The notes under the pieces were generated by a model. It ran no database searches, had not been told where the DNA came from, and saw only the letters and a list, made by a program, of their open reading frames with translations. From Paralithodes platypus (lineage: Eukaryota; Arthropoda; Malacostraca; Decapoda; Lithodidae), in assembly GCA_032716605.1 (NCBI GenBank), contig CM064560.1:13352040-13416039 (forward strand): 64,000 nucleotides of DNA, in the 5' to 3' direction. This document shows positions 10,791 to 22,020 of this stretch, piece after piece; within the stretch, counting starts at the first letter, position 1, and the number at the start of each line of letters is the position of its first letter. The position numbers were made by a program, and so were the translations under genes.

Positions 10791-11204
10791 TTTTCTTGCC
10801 GGCTGTTGGGTCCTTTCGTCCCTGCTGGCTTCCGTTCTGGTTCTTGCGGAATTGTTACTGGGTTGTGGGTCGGGAGGTTGGTGGGGGACATTCCTTTTGG
10901 TGATATTTTAGTATGCATATAATATAATGGCTTAATTTTGAGTATATGTATACAAAGTCTAATATAGGTTATCACCCTTTCATACGATTATGACGCTTCT
11001 TTCGGATATTCTGAGGATATAGATAGCTACATTTATAATTATCACATCCAAATCGATTATTTGTATATGGATACATACACAAAGTCTTAAAACTGTTATC
11101 AAGCTCCGAAAGTCTGAATCGGGTTGAGTTTCGACCCTGTGTAGGAGCAGGGTTGAGTTGGCTTGATATTGGACACCCTTTTATGGCATTTGGGTGTGAA
11201 ATAC

Positions 11205-12460
11205 ACTTTGCTACACTTACACTTTATTGTATTCCGTCCGTTAGTGACACAGTTGAGCTGGGGCTCCACTGCGACCAGGCAGCTCCCTTTCTTCCACTCT
11301 CCATTCCAGAAGTCGGTTGGAGTTGGCGCTGGGGTATCCTGGTGTTGGTGGCCGGTCCGGTATTTTGGCCAGCCACATGTCCAAGTGCTGGAGCGACCTT
11401 GGTAACCCTGGTCTCTGGGTCTTCTCCTGGGTGACCTGGATGTATGAGAATTTGTGTTTTTTATCTGTGTTTATTTTTTGTTTTATGTTGTTTTTGTGTT
11501 TTCCCTGTTCTTGCTCTGTCTTGAGTCGGCTACCCCCAAAATGGGGATTGGGCCTGAGCATATAGATAGATAGATAGACATGTCCAAGTGTTCCTTAAAG
11601 GTGTCTGGAGACACCCCGGTCATGTTCCTGAGAGGGGCTGGTATACAGTTGAACAGTCTGGTTCCATTGTATGCAAAGCTGTGATGGATCAGGGATTTGA
11701 TTTTTTGCGTTGATCCCGGCGTAGTCCTCACATAGCACAGCCTCCCTCGCCTTTGGTGTTGAGAGTCTTGGATGTTTGGATTTGGTACCTTTTTTTCCAA
11801 AATCTTCCAGACGTAGATGATGATGTATCTCTCCCTACGTCTTTGAAGTGAGTACAGCTGCAGCTCCTTGAGTCTCTCCCAGTAGTTAAAGTGTTGAAAC
11901 CCACGGATTTTACTGGTGAATGTCCTCTGGGTGGCTTCAATTTCTGTTATTTCTCCTTCTTTTTGGGGAGACCAGAGCTGAGAGCAGTACTCCAGTCGTG
12001 GTAGGACCAATGACTTCCACAGTGTTAACATACACCTCTCATTTCTTGTGTGGAAGGTTCTCAGGATCCAGCCTGCTATTTGTTTTGCTGTTGTTGTGGC
12101 TTTGGTAATATGCTGGGAAAAAGTGGCGTCACTGCTCATATTTACTCCCAAGTCCTTCACTGTGTCCTTGGCGGTAATTTCTTGCTGTCCACTTTTGTAG
12201 TTGGTGGCGTTTTGTAGTACTCTCTTGTTCCCGTACCTTAGAAGCTCGAACTTGTCTCCGTTTAGGGCCGTGTTGTTTTCTTCTGCCCACTTCATGATGT
12301 TGTCCAAGTCTTGTTGTAGTAGCTATGCATCATGTTGTGAGGTGATTTTCTTCATGAGTCTGGTGTCATCTGCAAACGATGAGGCTGTTGAGTGTTCCAG
12401 GTCCCTGTCGATGTCTCCTATCATGATGAGGAATAGAAGAGGTCCCAGTACTGATACTGG
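11205..12460 (-). mobile_element. 5'-truncated LINE with 7-bp target duplication
   Basis: The insert is flanked by GAAATAC at 11198-11204 and 12461-12467. The uninterrupted right arm of the inverted repeat has this heptamer only once. Sense is minus. The 3' end carries AATAAAGTG close to the left edge, and the 5' end is truncated inside the RT domain at the residues before LGPLLF. A GATA-type microsatellite lies at 11561-11577 in the 3' part. These are hallmarks of target-primed reverse transcription. Confidence 0.85.
11483..12459 (-). pseudogene. LINE reverse transcriptase, C-terminal fragment
   Basis: Reading leftward from 12459, the frame starts within the SVLGPLLFL motif and reaches the catalytic FADD (SSFADDTRL). 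A stop follows near 12328, and an open frame then runs from 12307 to 11483 for 274 residues. It includes the thumb-like region with LGVNMSSDATFSQHI, LWKSLVLPRLEYCSQLW and an IEATQRTFTSKI segment. The pattern is that of CR1/jockey-group LINEs, which copy their RNA directly at the nicked target. The N-terminal half, including any endonuclease, is absent by 5' truncation. Clade is uncertain. Confidence 0.8.
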
Positions 12461-12520
12461 GAAATACGACACCATTTCCAGTCTATCGGAGATAGTGATG
12501 GTAAAGGAAAATGCGGCTTA

Positions 12521-13142
12521 AGAGTGTGTGTGTTGGTGTAATTTAATGATGTGTTTTAATCTAATCGTCACTCATACACACAAGGTTATTATGCAATCAG
12601 GAATTTCAAGGTTACAGGCTTTTGCCTCGCACATTTGGGCAAGATCAGCTGAGGTTGTGTGAACCATACAAATGGGCGGGACGGTCTAATCTTAGAGGAC
12701 GGAATCAACCATACAACACTACTTTAGCCGCATGGCGATGGGCTGACCTATTAGAGTGAGACCTGAGCGATCTCTGCCATACCCATAGCTTACTCTGACT
12801 GTTCCTTTTACTTATATATTTTCTAGATCTCAAGTGACGGCGTCTCTTCCGTGGATTGCCCTCCCAATCTACCAAGATTGGAAGCTAAAGCATCACATTA
12901 TTCCTTTGCCCCTCAACTTTCTCTTCATAATTGCTGAGGGGCACAGGGCCCTGGGTGGGGCTTTGGTTTCCCGGGCGTTTACGCACCCTCTCAGCTCCCT
13001 GCCATGGAGTGGCTTCGGTCACCCAGGCTTTATTGTGGTCGGCAGGGAGGGTTCTGTGGGGGCGCTCGTTTGTGGCCTTGGCCTTGCTCGGGGCCTTGGG
13101 GCTGTTTGGCCAGGCAGCTTGGGGAACAACAACAACAACAAC
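12521..13142. other. Spacer of the inverted repeat, with (AAC)6 tail-like end
   Basis: No coding region is recognised. The right part, about 12860-13142, ends in a run of AAC triplets (13123-13142) directly before the right arm, which may be the tail of a short retroelement. Short open frames here show no domain. Confidence 0.45.
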
Positions 13143-13396
13143 AACTTTAGCCGCATTTTCCTTTACCATCACTATCTCCGATAGACTGGAAATGGTGTCG
13201 TATTTCACACCCAAATGCCATAAAAGGGTGTCCAATATCAAGCCAACTCAACCCTGCTCCTACACAGGGTCGAAACTCAACCCGATTCAGACTTTTGGAG
13301 CTTGATAACAGTTTTAAGACTTTGTGTATGTATCCATATACAAATAATCGATTTGGATGTGATAATTATAAATGTACCTAGCTATATCCTCAGAAT
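13143..13396 (-). repeat. Right arm of the inverted repeat
   Basis: This arm is uninterrupted. It gives the pre-insertion sequence for the left arm, including the single GTATTTC site at 13200-13206. Confidence 0.85.
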
Positions 13397-13404
13397 ATTA
13401 CTAA

Positions 13405-14760
13405 TTTGCTTAGCTTTTTCTCAGAGGTATATGAAGCAGTAGATAGTAACAAGTCATATGATATTATTTATTTAGATTTCAGTAAAGCTTTCGACAGAGT
13501 CCCTCATGAGAGATTGATGAGAAAGGTTGAGGCACATGGAATAGGAGGATCGTTGTTGGGATGGATTAGGTCATGGCTAATTGGTAGGAAACAGAGAGTC
13601 AGCATAAATGGTACCAAGTCAGAGTGGGGAGCAGTCAAAAGTGGTGTCCCCCAGGGATCGGTATTAGGTCCCCTGTTGTTTCTTATATAAATAAATGACC
13701 TAGATTTAGGTATAACTAGTAGGATAAGTAAATTCGCAGACAATACTAAAATGGGGAGATCAATTGATTCAGATAGCGATATAGAGTGCCTCCAAAGGGA
13801 TCTAGATACCTTACATGAATGGTCAGTAAATTGGCAGATGAAGTTTAACATTGACAAATGTAAGGTATTAAAGATAGGGAAGATGCAAACAAATTTTAAA
13901 TATAAACTAGCTAATTTAGAATTAGAAAATTCAGACTGCGAGAGAGATCTAGGTGTGTTTGTTAGCAATGATTTGAAGCCTAGAAAACAGTGTATAAGCG
14001 TTCGTAATAAGGCAAACAGGATTCTCGGGTTCATCTCTAGGAGTGTGAGTAACAGAACTGCTGATGTTATCTTAAAACTTTACTTGTCATTAGTGAGACC
14101 CCATATGGATTATGCTGTCCAATTTTGGTGTCCTTATTACAGAATGGACATAGATTCATTGGAGAGAGTACAGCGTTAGAATGACAAAAATGATCCATAA
14201 TATTAGAAATCTTTCGTATGAAGAAAGGTTGAAGAAATTAGGTTTACATTCGTTAGAGAGACGCAGAGTTAGAGGGGATATGATAGAGGTGTTCAAGTGG
14301 GTTAGTGGGATTAACAAAGGGGACATGACAAATGTACTAAAGCTCAGTGATAGCGAAAGAACTCGTACCAATGGTTTCAAATTAGATAAATTTTGTTTCA
14401 GAAAAGATATAGGCAAATATTGGTTTGGTAACAGAGTTGTAGATGGGTGGAATGGACTACCAAGTGCTATAGTGGGATCTAAAACGGTAGGGAGCTTTAA
14501 GATAAAATTGGATAAGCATATGGACGAGAAGGGTTGGGTGTGAAGGGGGATAAGCCGGGTTGGGCCAATCAGCGCTCTGCAGACCCCCATAATCCTGCGT
14601 TAATCTCTAACCGTTTTGGTAAGATGATCCTCAGGGTATTAGAGTGTTGAGCCTATAATTGGGCTTTGAAATTGAACTGGGATTGTGTGGGACAGGGATC
14701 TGCCTTGCTTAGGCCAATCGGCTTTCTGCAGACTCCCATTTTCTTATGTTCTTATGTTCT
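13405..14760 (+). mobile_element. CR1-like LINE, 5' truncated
   Basis: An RT-coding segment is followed by a 3' UTR of about 215 bp that ends in a short repeat of TTCTTATG (14739-14760). Short 8-bp tail repeats are typical of CR1-clade LINEs. The 5' end is truncated inside RT. The element abuts a DIRS ORF1 fragment on its right. Confidence 0.82.
13406..14543 (+). pseudogene. CR1-like reverse transcriptase (broken)
   Basis: Readable motifs are IIYLDFSKAFDRVPH, SGVPQGSVLGPLLFLI, SKFADNTK, FNIDKCKVLKIG and VRPHMDYAVQFWCPYY. The C-terminal LINE region with YEERLKKLGLHSLERRR and WNGLPSAIVGS follows. Three lesions are visible. An in-frame stop lies after FLI near 13688, the catalytic pair is changed from DD to DN (FADN), and a frame shift near 14179 falls between VQR and MTKMI. 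The copy related to it at 31070-33102 keeps FADD and an open frame. It is therefore a dead LINE fragment, not a host gene. Confidence 0.88.
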
Positions 14761-15332
14761 TAATAAAGACCTGTCTTGCTTGGCAGCGTTAAAAGAAATA
14801 AAGAAAATTTTTAATGTTTACGCCAAAGATACTGCCCATAAGGCTCTTCATTGTGATGACGACACCCTGTGGGACCATTTAGTTATCAAATCGCCTTTGG
14901 TTAAATCAACTCCAATTAAATCTACTAAGCCTAAAGCAAAATCTAAAACCCTTTCAAAAGAGGTAGTAAGTAGCAGTAGTAGAAATGAGAGTGAGATTGC
15001 CGAGGCTCTCCCCCCCCCCCCCCCTCCCGACCGAACAAAGCGGAGGCGGTCGCCTTCCCCACGACATGCATCAAGGTCACGGTCGAGATCTCCCCACAGA
15101 CAGTCCTGGCACTCATCGGCGGAGTCGTCCAAATCGACCAAACGCCGTCGTGAGGACCCTGTTACTGCCCCTATAATGCTGGCCAGTACAGGGTGAAAGA
15201 GTAGCCGGAAGGATACCATACTGCCACCTCCACCCACTACCCCTACCCCCAGCACGCCCACAGTCCAGTCTGGCGACTCAGAGGTGGGGGCGGAGGACAT
15301 AGAACCTAGTCCCAGATCTATATGTATGTGAG
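14757..15332 (+). pseudogene. DIRS ORF1 (gag-like) fragment
   Basis: The segment with LAALKEIKKIF...HKALHCDDDTLWDHL aligns by eye with residues about 60-110 of the intact DIRS ORF1 at 46930-49548 (VALREVSQQ...HKSLQCDNVPLWDKL). It is followed by the same kind of Ser/Arg-rich tract (RSRSRSPH) and Pro runs. A stop after ASTG at 15196 breaks the frame, though similar composition continues to about 15332. The N-terminal Cys cluster and the C-terminal half are missing. This is a remnant of a further DIRS copy. Confidence 0.75.
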
Positions 15333-16215
15333 CAGGAAGAACCCTGCGTTACAATGTTCATTACTCCTTTTATTATCATTTTGTATGTGTAACTTTTCCC
15401 TATGCCAGGATATAATTATATGCTAAGTATATAGGTATGCAGCCTGACGCGAGTAATGAAAATCCCCAAGACTTATATATGTATCTTAGGACTCTCGCTA
15501 CCACTATATTTACACCTACAACACCACCCATATACATGCCTTCCTTTTGATCACCCTGTATCGCCCTTTCCCATAAAAATCAGACAAAGCACATACCTAT
15601 CCCTGTTTCGCAAATAGAGAAACCTCACCCCTATGTCTCTGTTAAAAAGTTCAGTCCTATAGTCACTACAGTCCTATAGTCACTACACCAAGCGGCTCGC
15701 TTGGTGTAGTGACTAGCGTCTCGGACTTCCACCCAGAAGGCCCGGGTTCGCGCCCACGCTCGGCGCATTAAAGATTTTTCACAAGCACTGAGTCGTTACC
15801 ATCCCTCATGAGCAAAGGGATGGGGTAGTAGTACAGGACCCCAATGGAAATACGCCTAATCGGCCTTATTGAGCTATCCTTAGCTAGCTTAGCATGCGCT
15901 AGCTTTAAGAACTATTATTATTATATGTATGTAAGAAGTAAGAACCCCACTTATAATGTTCATTTCTCCCTTCTATAACAATTATGTATGTATAACTATT
16001 TCCCTATGTCATGATTTACTTATAGTCTAAATGTATAGGTAGGTAGCCAGAATACGAGAATAAGAACCCCAGACCTAAATACATGTATCTGATATCTTAG
16101 GACTCTCGCTACCACCATCTCTACACCTACAACAGCAACCCTGTACAGGTCTTCCCTTTTGACCACCTTGTATTGCTCTTTGCCAGATAAATCAGACCAG
16201 ACACGTACCTGTGGC
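15318..16215 (+). repeat. Direct duplication of an AT-rich segment around a SINE
   Basis: 15318-15610 and 15926-16215 share ordered blocks (TATATGTATGTRAG, TTAGGACTCTCGCTACCAC and CTACACCTACAACA). A SINE lies between the copies. The 17-mer AGTCCTATAGTCACTAC is also doubled at about 15651-15685. No coding potential is seen. Confidence 0.7.
15686..15926 (+). mobile_element. tRNA-derived SINE, copy 1
   Basis: The head has pol III-like boxes (TGGTGTAGTGACTAGCG and GGTTCGCGCCC). The body includes AAAGATTTTTCACAAGCACTG, and the 3' part carries GGACCCCAATGGAAATACGC and ends in (ATT)n. Two more copies lie at 34141-34378 (minus) and 39577-39820 (plus). The 3' part matches the 3' end of the LINE at 16893-19735, which suggests that this LINE supplies the reverse transcriptase. 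Confidence 0.85.
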
Positions 16216-16892
16216 CGGCTTCCAGTAGCCTCGCTCGAGGACCCCCTCAGTTCAACCCCCGACCCCCTTTTCCCCTTAAATGTGCGGATTATAAATTATT
16301 TATTTAGACCCCCACCGTCCAGTATAAATACTGAACATTTATGTTATTCCTCACATACTACCCATTTAGAATAACAACCCCTCTATCCTCTAATCCCGAC
16401 CCTCGAATGGTGGGCCGTGCGAGGCTAGAACAACAACCTCTTAATCCCTAAACCACCCTGCTACCCCCTTGACCTTGACACTGAAGAAAATCAACCCCCA
16501 CGATCAACCCCAATCAACTTCAGCAGAACTGAGTATACAAGCCTATCAACATCAGCCGAGGGTACCCAGAGATCAAAAGTAGAACCCTTGAACAGACTAA
16601 ATTAACCTAGAAAACTAGATGCCACATATCATACAGGTGCGGCCCCCACCATACCACAAGGGACCCATAGAACACCAAGCACGCCAGCCACGCGTAGTAA
16701 TGACCTTGACCCACAGGCCACCCACCACCATTCTTACCAAACATCAGGTGAGCTGTAATCTGATTATGAACCAAACCCCATTCTTATCCAAGTCTGCTAT
16801 ACTTCCTGACTATTTGCAATGCCCAAAACCATATCTAAACTCCTTTCTATACTCAAAATAGCTTGTCAGTTAAAAGAGAGAAATAAGACTTG
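16216..16892. other. Intergenic, C/A-rich, nothing recognised
   Basis: This stretch is rich in CCACC and ACC runs, with only short open frames and no recognised domain. It lies between the duplicated segment and the LINE 3' end. Confidence 0.4.
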
Positions 16893-17216
16893 CATTAATA
16901 ATAATAATAATAATAATAATATTTATTCAGTTAGCAATTTACAGAGTTGGTACCACATAGTTTGTTACAAATATGACATGTACCAGCCTTGCATAATTCC
17001 AACTAAGGATAGCCCAATAAGGCCGTTAGGCGTATTTCCATTGGGGTCCTTGTGGGATTAGGTTAGCTGGGGAAAATGGGGAGGATAAAGAAATAGATAC
17101 TTTAGAGAAAGTATTTCTAGGGGGTTATTTTAAGATACCTTACATCCTATAGTAAATATCAGTAATCCGTAATCAGTAATCATTTCAGTTTGGTTTGTCT
17201 ATCTCTTATGTCGCAT

Positions 17217-19478
17217 TTAGTAGTAGACATAAGCTTGGTGCTCCCTTCTCGCAGCTGTCCGGTTCAGGTGTTCCTTCAGGCTACGTCTGAAGGAATACAG
17301 TGTTCTCTTTTCACGGACTGACTGGGGTAGGTCGTTCCAGTCTTTGATGGCGGTGAAGAAGAATGTTTGCTTACCCTGTCCTTGGATTCTCGGGACCTTA
17401 AAATTAAACATCCTGTGTCTTGTATTATGTCCACTCCTCTCATTTGCTTTAACAAAATCATTCTTTAGGTACTCTGGAGCTCTGTCATAGAAAATTTTGA
17501 AGGCATTAGTGAGCCTGATTTGTTTGGCCCTGTCAGCGACATTGAGCATACCTAGCGACTGAAGTTGTTCCTGGCCAACATGTGATCTGGATCCTAGGTT
17601 CAGCATGAACCTAACCATTTTATTTTGAGTGACCTGAAGTTTGTGCTGTGCTGATTTAGATGATGCAGAGTACCAGGATGACACAGAATAGTCAACATGA
17701 CATTGAACAAGCGCTTGGCAGAGGGTCTTTTTGGTCGCCGCGGGCAAGCATCCCACCTGTCTATACAGGTATTTTATACGTGCTCTACACTTACTCAGGA
17801 TAGATTCCAAAATTGTTTCACCTGACAAACTCGCGTCCAGTTTTAGTCCGAGATATTTAACTTGTGACACTGTTGTTATAGGAATATCATTACAGTTGAC
17901 CGAGAAGCCCACAATGTCTTTCAGTTTGCGTTTTGTTCCACATAAGATGGCTTGCAGCCTCTTGCCCAGGTGAAGAGATAGTCTATTGTCCACTAGCCAT
18001 TCACTACATGATTCTAGTTCTTTGGAAAGTGAAGCGGCAATACTTATTGGGTCTTTTCCTGAAACCAGGAGCACGCTGTCGTCTGCATACAGTAATAATT
18101 TACATGAGACGCTCAGTTCCATGTCGTTCACATAACAGAGAAAGAGTAAGGGACCAAGGATGCTTCCCTGCGGGACCCCACAGTTAATTGGCATAGGATC
18201 AGATATATTATCGTCAATTTTGACTCTTTGGGTTCTACCACTAAGATAAGATTTAAACCAGTTCACAGATCCTATGCCCATTGCTTGTAGTTTATTACAT
18301 AGGATGTCATGGTCTACTGTGTCAAACGCTTATTGTAGATCAAGAAGAACCATACCGGTGTAGTTACCTTTAGACATTTCTTTACGAATGTGATCCGTTA
18401 AGTGGATGAGACAGGAGTCTGTCGAGTACATGCATCTGAAACCTGATTGAAACTTATAGAATAGATCATTTTGTTTGAGGTAGTGTTCAATTTGGGTGTA
18501 TACCGCTCTTTCAAGGATTTTAGATACAATACATAATATGCTAACTGGTCTGTAGTTACCAACTTCTAGTTTATTTCCTTTCTTGAATAGAGGGGTTACA
18601 ATAGCTTCCTTCAGTTCAGCAGGTACAGTGTTGGTGTTAATTGACAAGTTGATGATATGGGTTAGGGGGCCTGCTATACCAATGGCTCCATCTCGTAGAA
18701 ATTTGGCAGGAATTTTGTCTGGTCCTGAGCTTTTATGTACATTTAGGTTAGACAGCTCGTCAAAAGTGTATTTTGGTGTAACATTTTGCAATCCAAATGT
18801 GTTTGGGTGTATGTCTTTATCTCTGTAGAAATTTCGAAAGGTGGCCGTTGTTGTCGTGTATTTATTGAGAGGTTGAGGTAGGTTCTGTGCAAGTGTGTTT
18901 GCTATGGAGGTGAAGAAGGAGTTGAAGTAGGTTGAAATTTGTCGTTTATCGTGGCAAATCTGATCATTAATGGTGAGAGCAATATTAGTGTTAGACGAAT
19001 CCCTTGTCTTGTTGCTGTAGCCTGTTGTTTTTAGGTGCCTCCATAGTTTCTTTGGGTTATTCTGATATTCCTCTGCCTTATTGTGAAAATAATTAGTTTT
19101 CGCTGATTTTATTTTCCTACTTAGTTTATTCCTGGCCCTGTTGAACTCATGTTTCAGACCTTGATCCTGTCTATGTTTCGCTAGCCTTTTTAACAGATTG
19201 TCTCTGTGTTCCAGATGGTGTAGTATGTCATTGTTGATCCATGGGTCTGACCTTGCTTTAATTCGTATGTCTTTCAGAGGAGCTATTTCGTCTAGAATGT
19301 TTGTGATGATGGTTCTGAAGCCAACCCATGCGTCATTAACGTTTGTACTTCCAAACACTGGAGACCAGTCTGTATTCCATAAAATGTCCAGAAATGTTTC
19401 TTTATTGTAGTTTCTGAGTGACCTTGTTTTGATAATCTTGTGATTCTCTAGGGTAATTTTGTGGTTTTTCGTGTGCAA
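17217..19478 (-). pseudogene. LINE RT with one premature stop
   Basis: One reading frame runs from 19478 to 17217, interrupted only by a TAA near 18328 where a Lys codon is expected (LLDLQ-stop-AFDTVDHDIL). Motifs are FKKGNKLEVGNYRPVSIL, FQSGFRCMYSTDSCLIHL, CGVPQGSILGPLLF and the catalytic YADD (LLYADDSVLL), then NRLSLHLGK and a C-terminal thumb region. A linker before RT has the usual KSAKTNYFHNK...NPKKLWRHLK segment. Upstream, the frame shifts near 19470 from the endonuclease frame. Only a few changes separate it from an open polymerase, so the insertion is fairly young. Confidence 0.88.
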
Positions 19479-19735
19479 TATGTGACGAAGTGATCACTTA
19501 TCCCAGTCTGTATAACCCCTGATTGGGATATTTTGTCCTCTCTGTTACAGTTTATGTGGTCTATTATTGTGGCAGTGTTCTCAGAGATACGTGTGGGGGT
19601 TGTGATGAGTTGTTTGTGATTGTGCATTGTCAGTATATGCCTATATTCTCGTACAAGCCTATCATTTCGTTGTTTGTAACACAGGTTAAAATCCCCTAGT
19701 ATGATGGATTCATTCCGAGGGTCTAGCGATGACAA
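19448..19735 (-). pseudogene. LINE apurinic-type endonuclease, C-terminal fragment
   Basis: The 95-residue frame contains IILGDFN, the classic GDFN motif of LINE APE-like endonucleases, followed later by TIIDHI and a terminal SDHFVTYC, matching the catalytic SDH element. This enzyme nicks target DNA for priming. The N-terminal half of the domain is missing at the truncation point, and the frame differs from the RT frame. Confidence 0.8.
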
Positions 19736-19875
19736 CGTTCATTCAAATTTGGTCAAGAACACTGAAATTTGGCATTCAACACTGACAACAGCACCCAGCC
19801 TTGGCCTGTATCGCGCCACACAAAGTAGTTCCCTCCTTGCACCATATATCACTCTCCAAGATGATACTACTAACT

Positions 19876-20159
19876 AATAATAATAATAATAATAATAATA
19901 ATATTTATTCAGTTAGCAATTTACAGAGTTGGTACCACATAGTATGTTATAAATATGACATGTACCAGCCTTGCATAATTCCAACTAAGGATAGCCCAAT
20001 AAGGCCGTTAGGCGTATTTCCATTGGGGTCCTTGTGGGATTAGGTTAGCTGGGGAAAAGGGGAGGATAAAGAAATAGATACTTTAGAGAAAGTATTTCTA
20101 GGGGGTTATTTTAAGATACCTTACATCCTATAGTAAATATCAGTAATCCGTAATCAGTA
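19876..20159 (-). mobile_element. 5'-truncated copy of the LINE 3' UTR
   Basis: This copy is nearly identical by eye to 16893-17177, beginning with (AAT)n and ending at CCGTAATCAGTA. It is a minimal LINE insertion of about 284 bp. It lies 140 bp beyond the 5' end of the larger copy, in the same orientation, at the junction with LTR sequence. Confidence 0.85.
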
Positions 20160-22017
20160 TCAACTCTTGTTAAAACTAAATGTCTATAGAAGAACACCTA
20201 TAATTAAGACCCCCTTGTTGAAAGTATTAAGACCCTCTTAAAGTTCCCCCTAAGCTCAACAGAGAAAATAAACCCCTTCATAACTCTGATATCCAGCCAT
20301 ACCCCAGTTCACTTCCTCTTTGACCAGCCCAATAAAAGCTTCCGCCAGGACCAAAAACCGGCAGTTAATAATTAGCTTTCAATCACCGGCCTCCCGCTCT
20401 GCAGAAAGTCTAGTTATACTCCCCACCTCAAGAATAGTTACTGATAAACGGCATCCCGTAGTCATAATCTATCTGTGAGCTATAGCTAAATCTTTTGTGA
20501 ATTCAGTATTACTTACGGCATCCTGTTGGGTAATATTGGAAACATAGATAACCTAGTTATACATAAACATTAACTGTATTACAAACTAATAGTGGTATGT
20601 CCTCTGCTACTTTAGTTTATAACCAGTTATAGAGTGTGCAGTAGCTCCTTGAGTAACCCATTAATTCTGGCATCCCAGAATCTAATAGTTACCCATACGA
20701 GTACGTTTTCTATTATAGTTGCGCTCTCTGTCGTAGCAGGCCTCCCTTCCGACGATAACTAAATTAAAATAGATTATACCAAACACTTGACTCACATAGA
20801 TCTTTTGTGTTAGAAGGGATTATGCGAGAAACTCTTAGTTGAGCACTCTGCATGTATAATTCCTAGGTACCAGTTGTCTGCGGCATCCCGTACAGAATTG
20901 GTAACTGAAAGGTTTCAAAACCGTCCGAGTTCCTTGAACCTCTTTTAAAGGTTAGCGACTGTCAAGAAAGTTACTTCACTAGACTATCTTGCGTTTTTCC
21001 GATGTCTTGTTAATCCGGCCTCTGCCTGAAACATTGCATTCAAAACCCCCATCCAAGAGTAACATATCGGAACTTCATCACCGGTTAACTATTAGCCCAT
21101 CTGTAACCTTCTTCATACTGCCGGACACATTGGACGGCCCCCAGAGCAGCAGCTGTTAACCCCTAACGTCATGCCTCATGATAACCAGAAGATATCTCAA
21201 CAGTGCTTAATTCTGAATTAGTATCAGTGCCTCGATACTATACTTTACGAGAAAGTGTTTTCCCTGTGCCTCATAATCCATAGTATTCTAAAATCAAAGT
21301 GATTACTATGCTAACGTGTGTTAAAGTATATCAGTGAATTTAAGACTAGGCGAACTGACTCTCGTAATTATTCTTGCCCTCAGGTTTTATCTCGCCGAAG
21401 AAATAAGTCTTAATTATTGGGACTACGGCTCGAGTGAAAGCAATTCTAAAATAAGTAATTATGATTGTTAACCAGAAACCTGAATCGCCCCTCACTGATA
21501 TTCTGTCTTAAGTGTTATTGAGACAAGTGAACATACCATACGAGTTGAAACTAGCTACTATATCTCCTTCACATATTATTCTTGGAGATATATATATCAC
21601 TTAATTTTTGTATCATCACCAGTGAGTCACACAGAACCTTAACAAAATAATATAGAATTATTAGCCTGATCTACGAGTGAATCTTTCAGAATATTCTAGG
21701 CCACATATCAGAGGAGAATACCTGATAGTTAGAAGTGGGAAGTGCACTCCATCCAAACCCGCGATAAGTGCTGAAGATTATAAAAAGTCCAACAACATTG
21801 ATGCCCACCCTATGCCCATACTATCTTGTGTGAATTATTTTATTTCTATTCTGCATAAGTGTTAATTAAGAATAAAGCTGTATTACCAACCATCTTCCGA
21901 AATTATATTATGTCCTCTATTTGATGCCCATTGTGTATATGTGTGAAATCCAATAACCCAGTCTTGTAGAACTCACCTGTACCGATAGTTAATCCTGAAC
22001 AAAATCAGGGCATAACA
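20160..22017 (+). repeat. Second gypsy LTR copy (solo or 3' LTR), plus strand
   Basis: The plus strand ends in AATCAGGGCATAACA at 22017, the same end as the LTR at 6547 on the minus strand. AATAAAGCTG at 21871-21880 matches the other copy, as do CTTTTTATAATCTTCAGCAC and CATAATCCCTTCTAACA in reverse complement. Motifs of the form GGCATCCCG or GGCCTCCC recur irregularly (20389, 20451, 20516, 20688, 20738, 20881, 21017). No gag or pol lies next to it. The LTR end abuts DIRS pol sequence, so it was inserted into that element. Confidence 0.75.
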
Positions 22018-22020
22018 CTT

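Larger units (their letters stand above)
11012..13396. repeat. Large inverted repeat, left arm split by a LINE
   Basis: The right arm, 13143-13396, is the reverse complement of 11012-11204 joined to 12461-12520. Landmarks are ATTCTGAGGATATA at the left outer edge with its complement at the right edge, the AATCGATTATTTGTATATGG block, and CGACACCATTTCCAGTC. Removing the LINE at 11205-12460 restores a continuous arm of about 255 bp and leaves a spacer of about 620 bp (12521-13142). This could be a foldback-type element or an inverted duplication. Confidence 0.85.
16893..19735 (-). mobile_element. (ATT)n-tailed LINE, nearly complete pol, minus strand
   Basis: The element reads leftward: the end of an endonuclease domain, RT, a 3' UTR of about 320 bp and an (ATT)n tail at 16893-16920 (plus-strand AAT repeat). 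The 5' end is truncated inside the endonuclease at about 19735. Two 5'-truncated copies of its 3' UTR occur at 19876-20159 and 55485-55655. The 3' UTR shares about 50 bp with the SINE family. I place it in the CR1/L2 group of LINEs by RT style, but the clade is uncertain. Confidence 0.85.

Noticed and set aside
10413..10975. Host gene with 36-residue repeats
   Set aside because: Open frames exist on both strands and are explained by a 108-bp period. There is no supporting exon structure.
14970..15300. Minus-strand frame rich in Gly/Leu/Asp opposite the DIRS ORF1 fragment
   Set aside because: It is the shadow of the Ser/Arg/Pro-rich plus-strand coding sequence.
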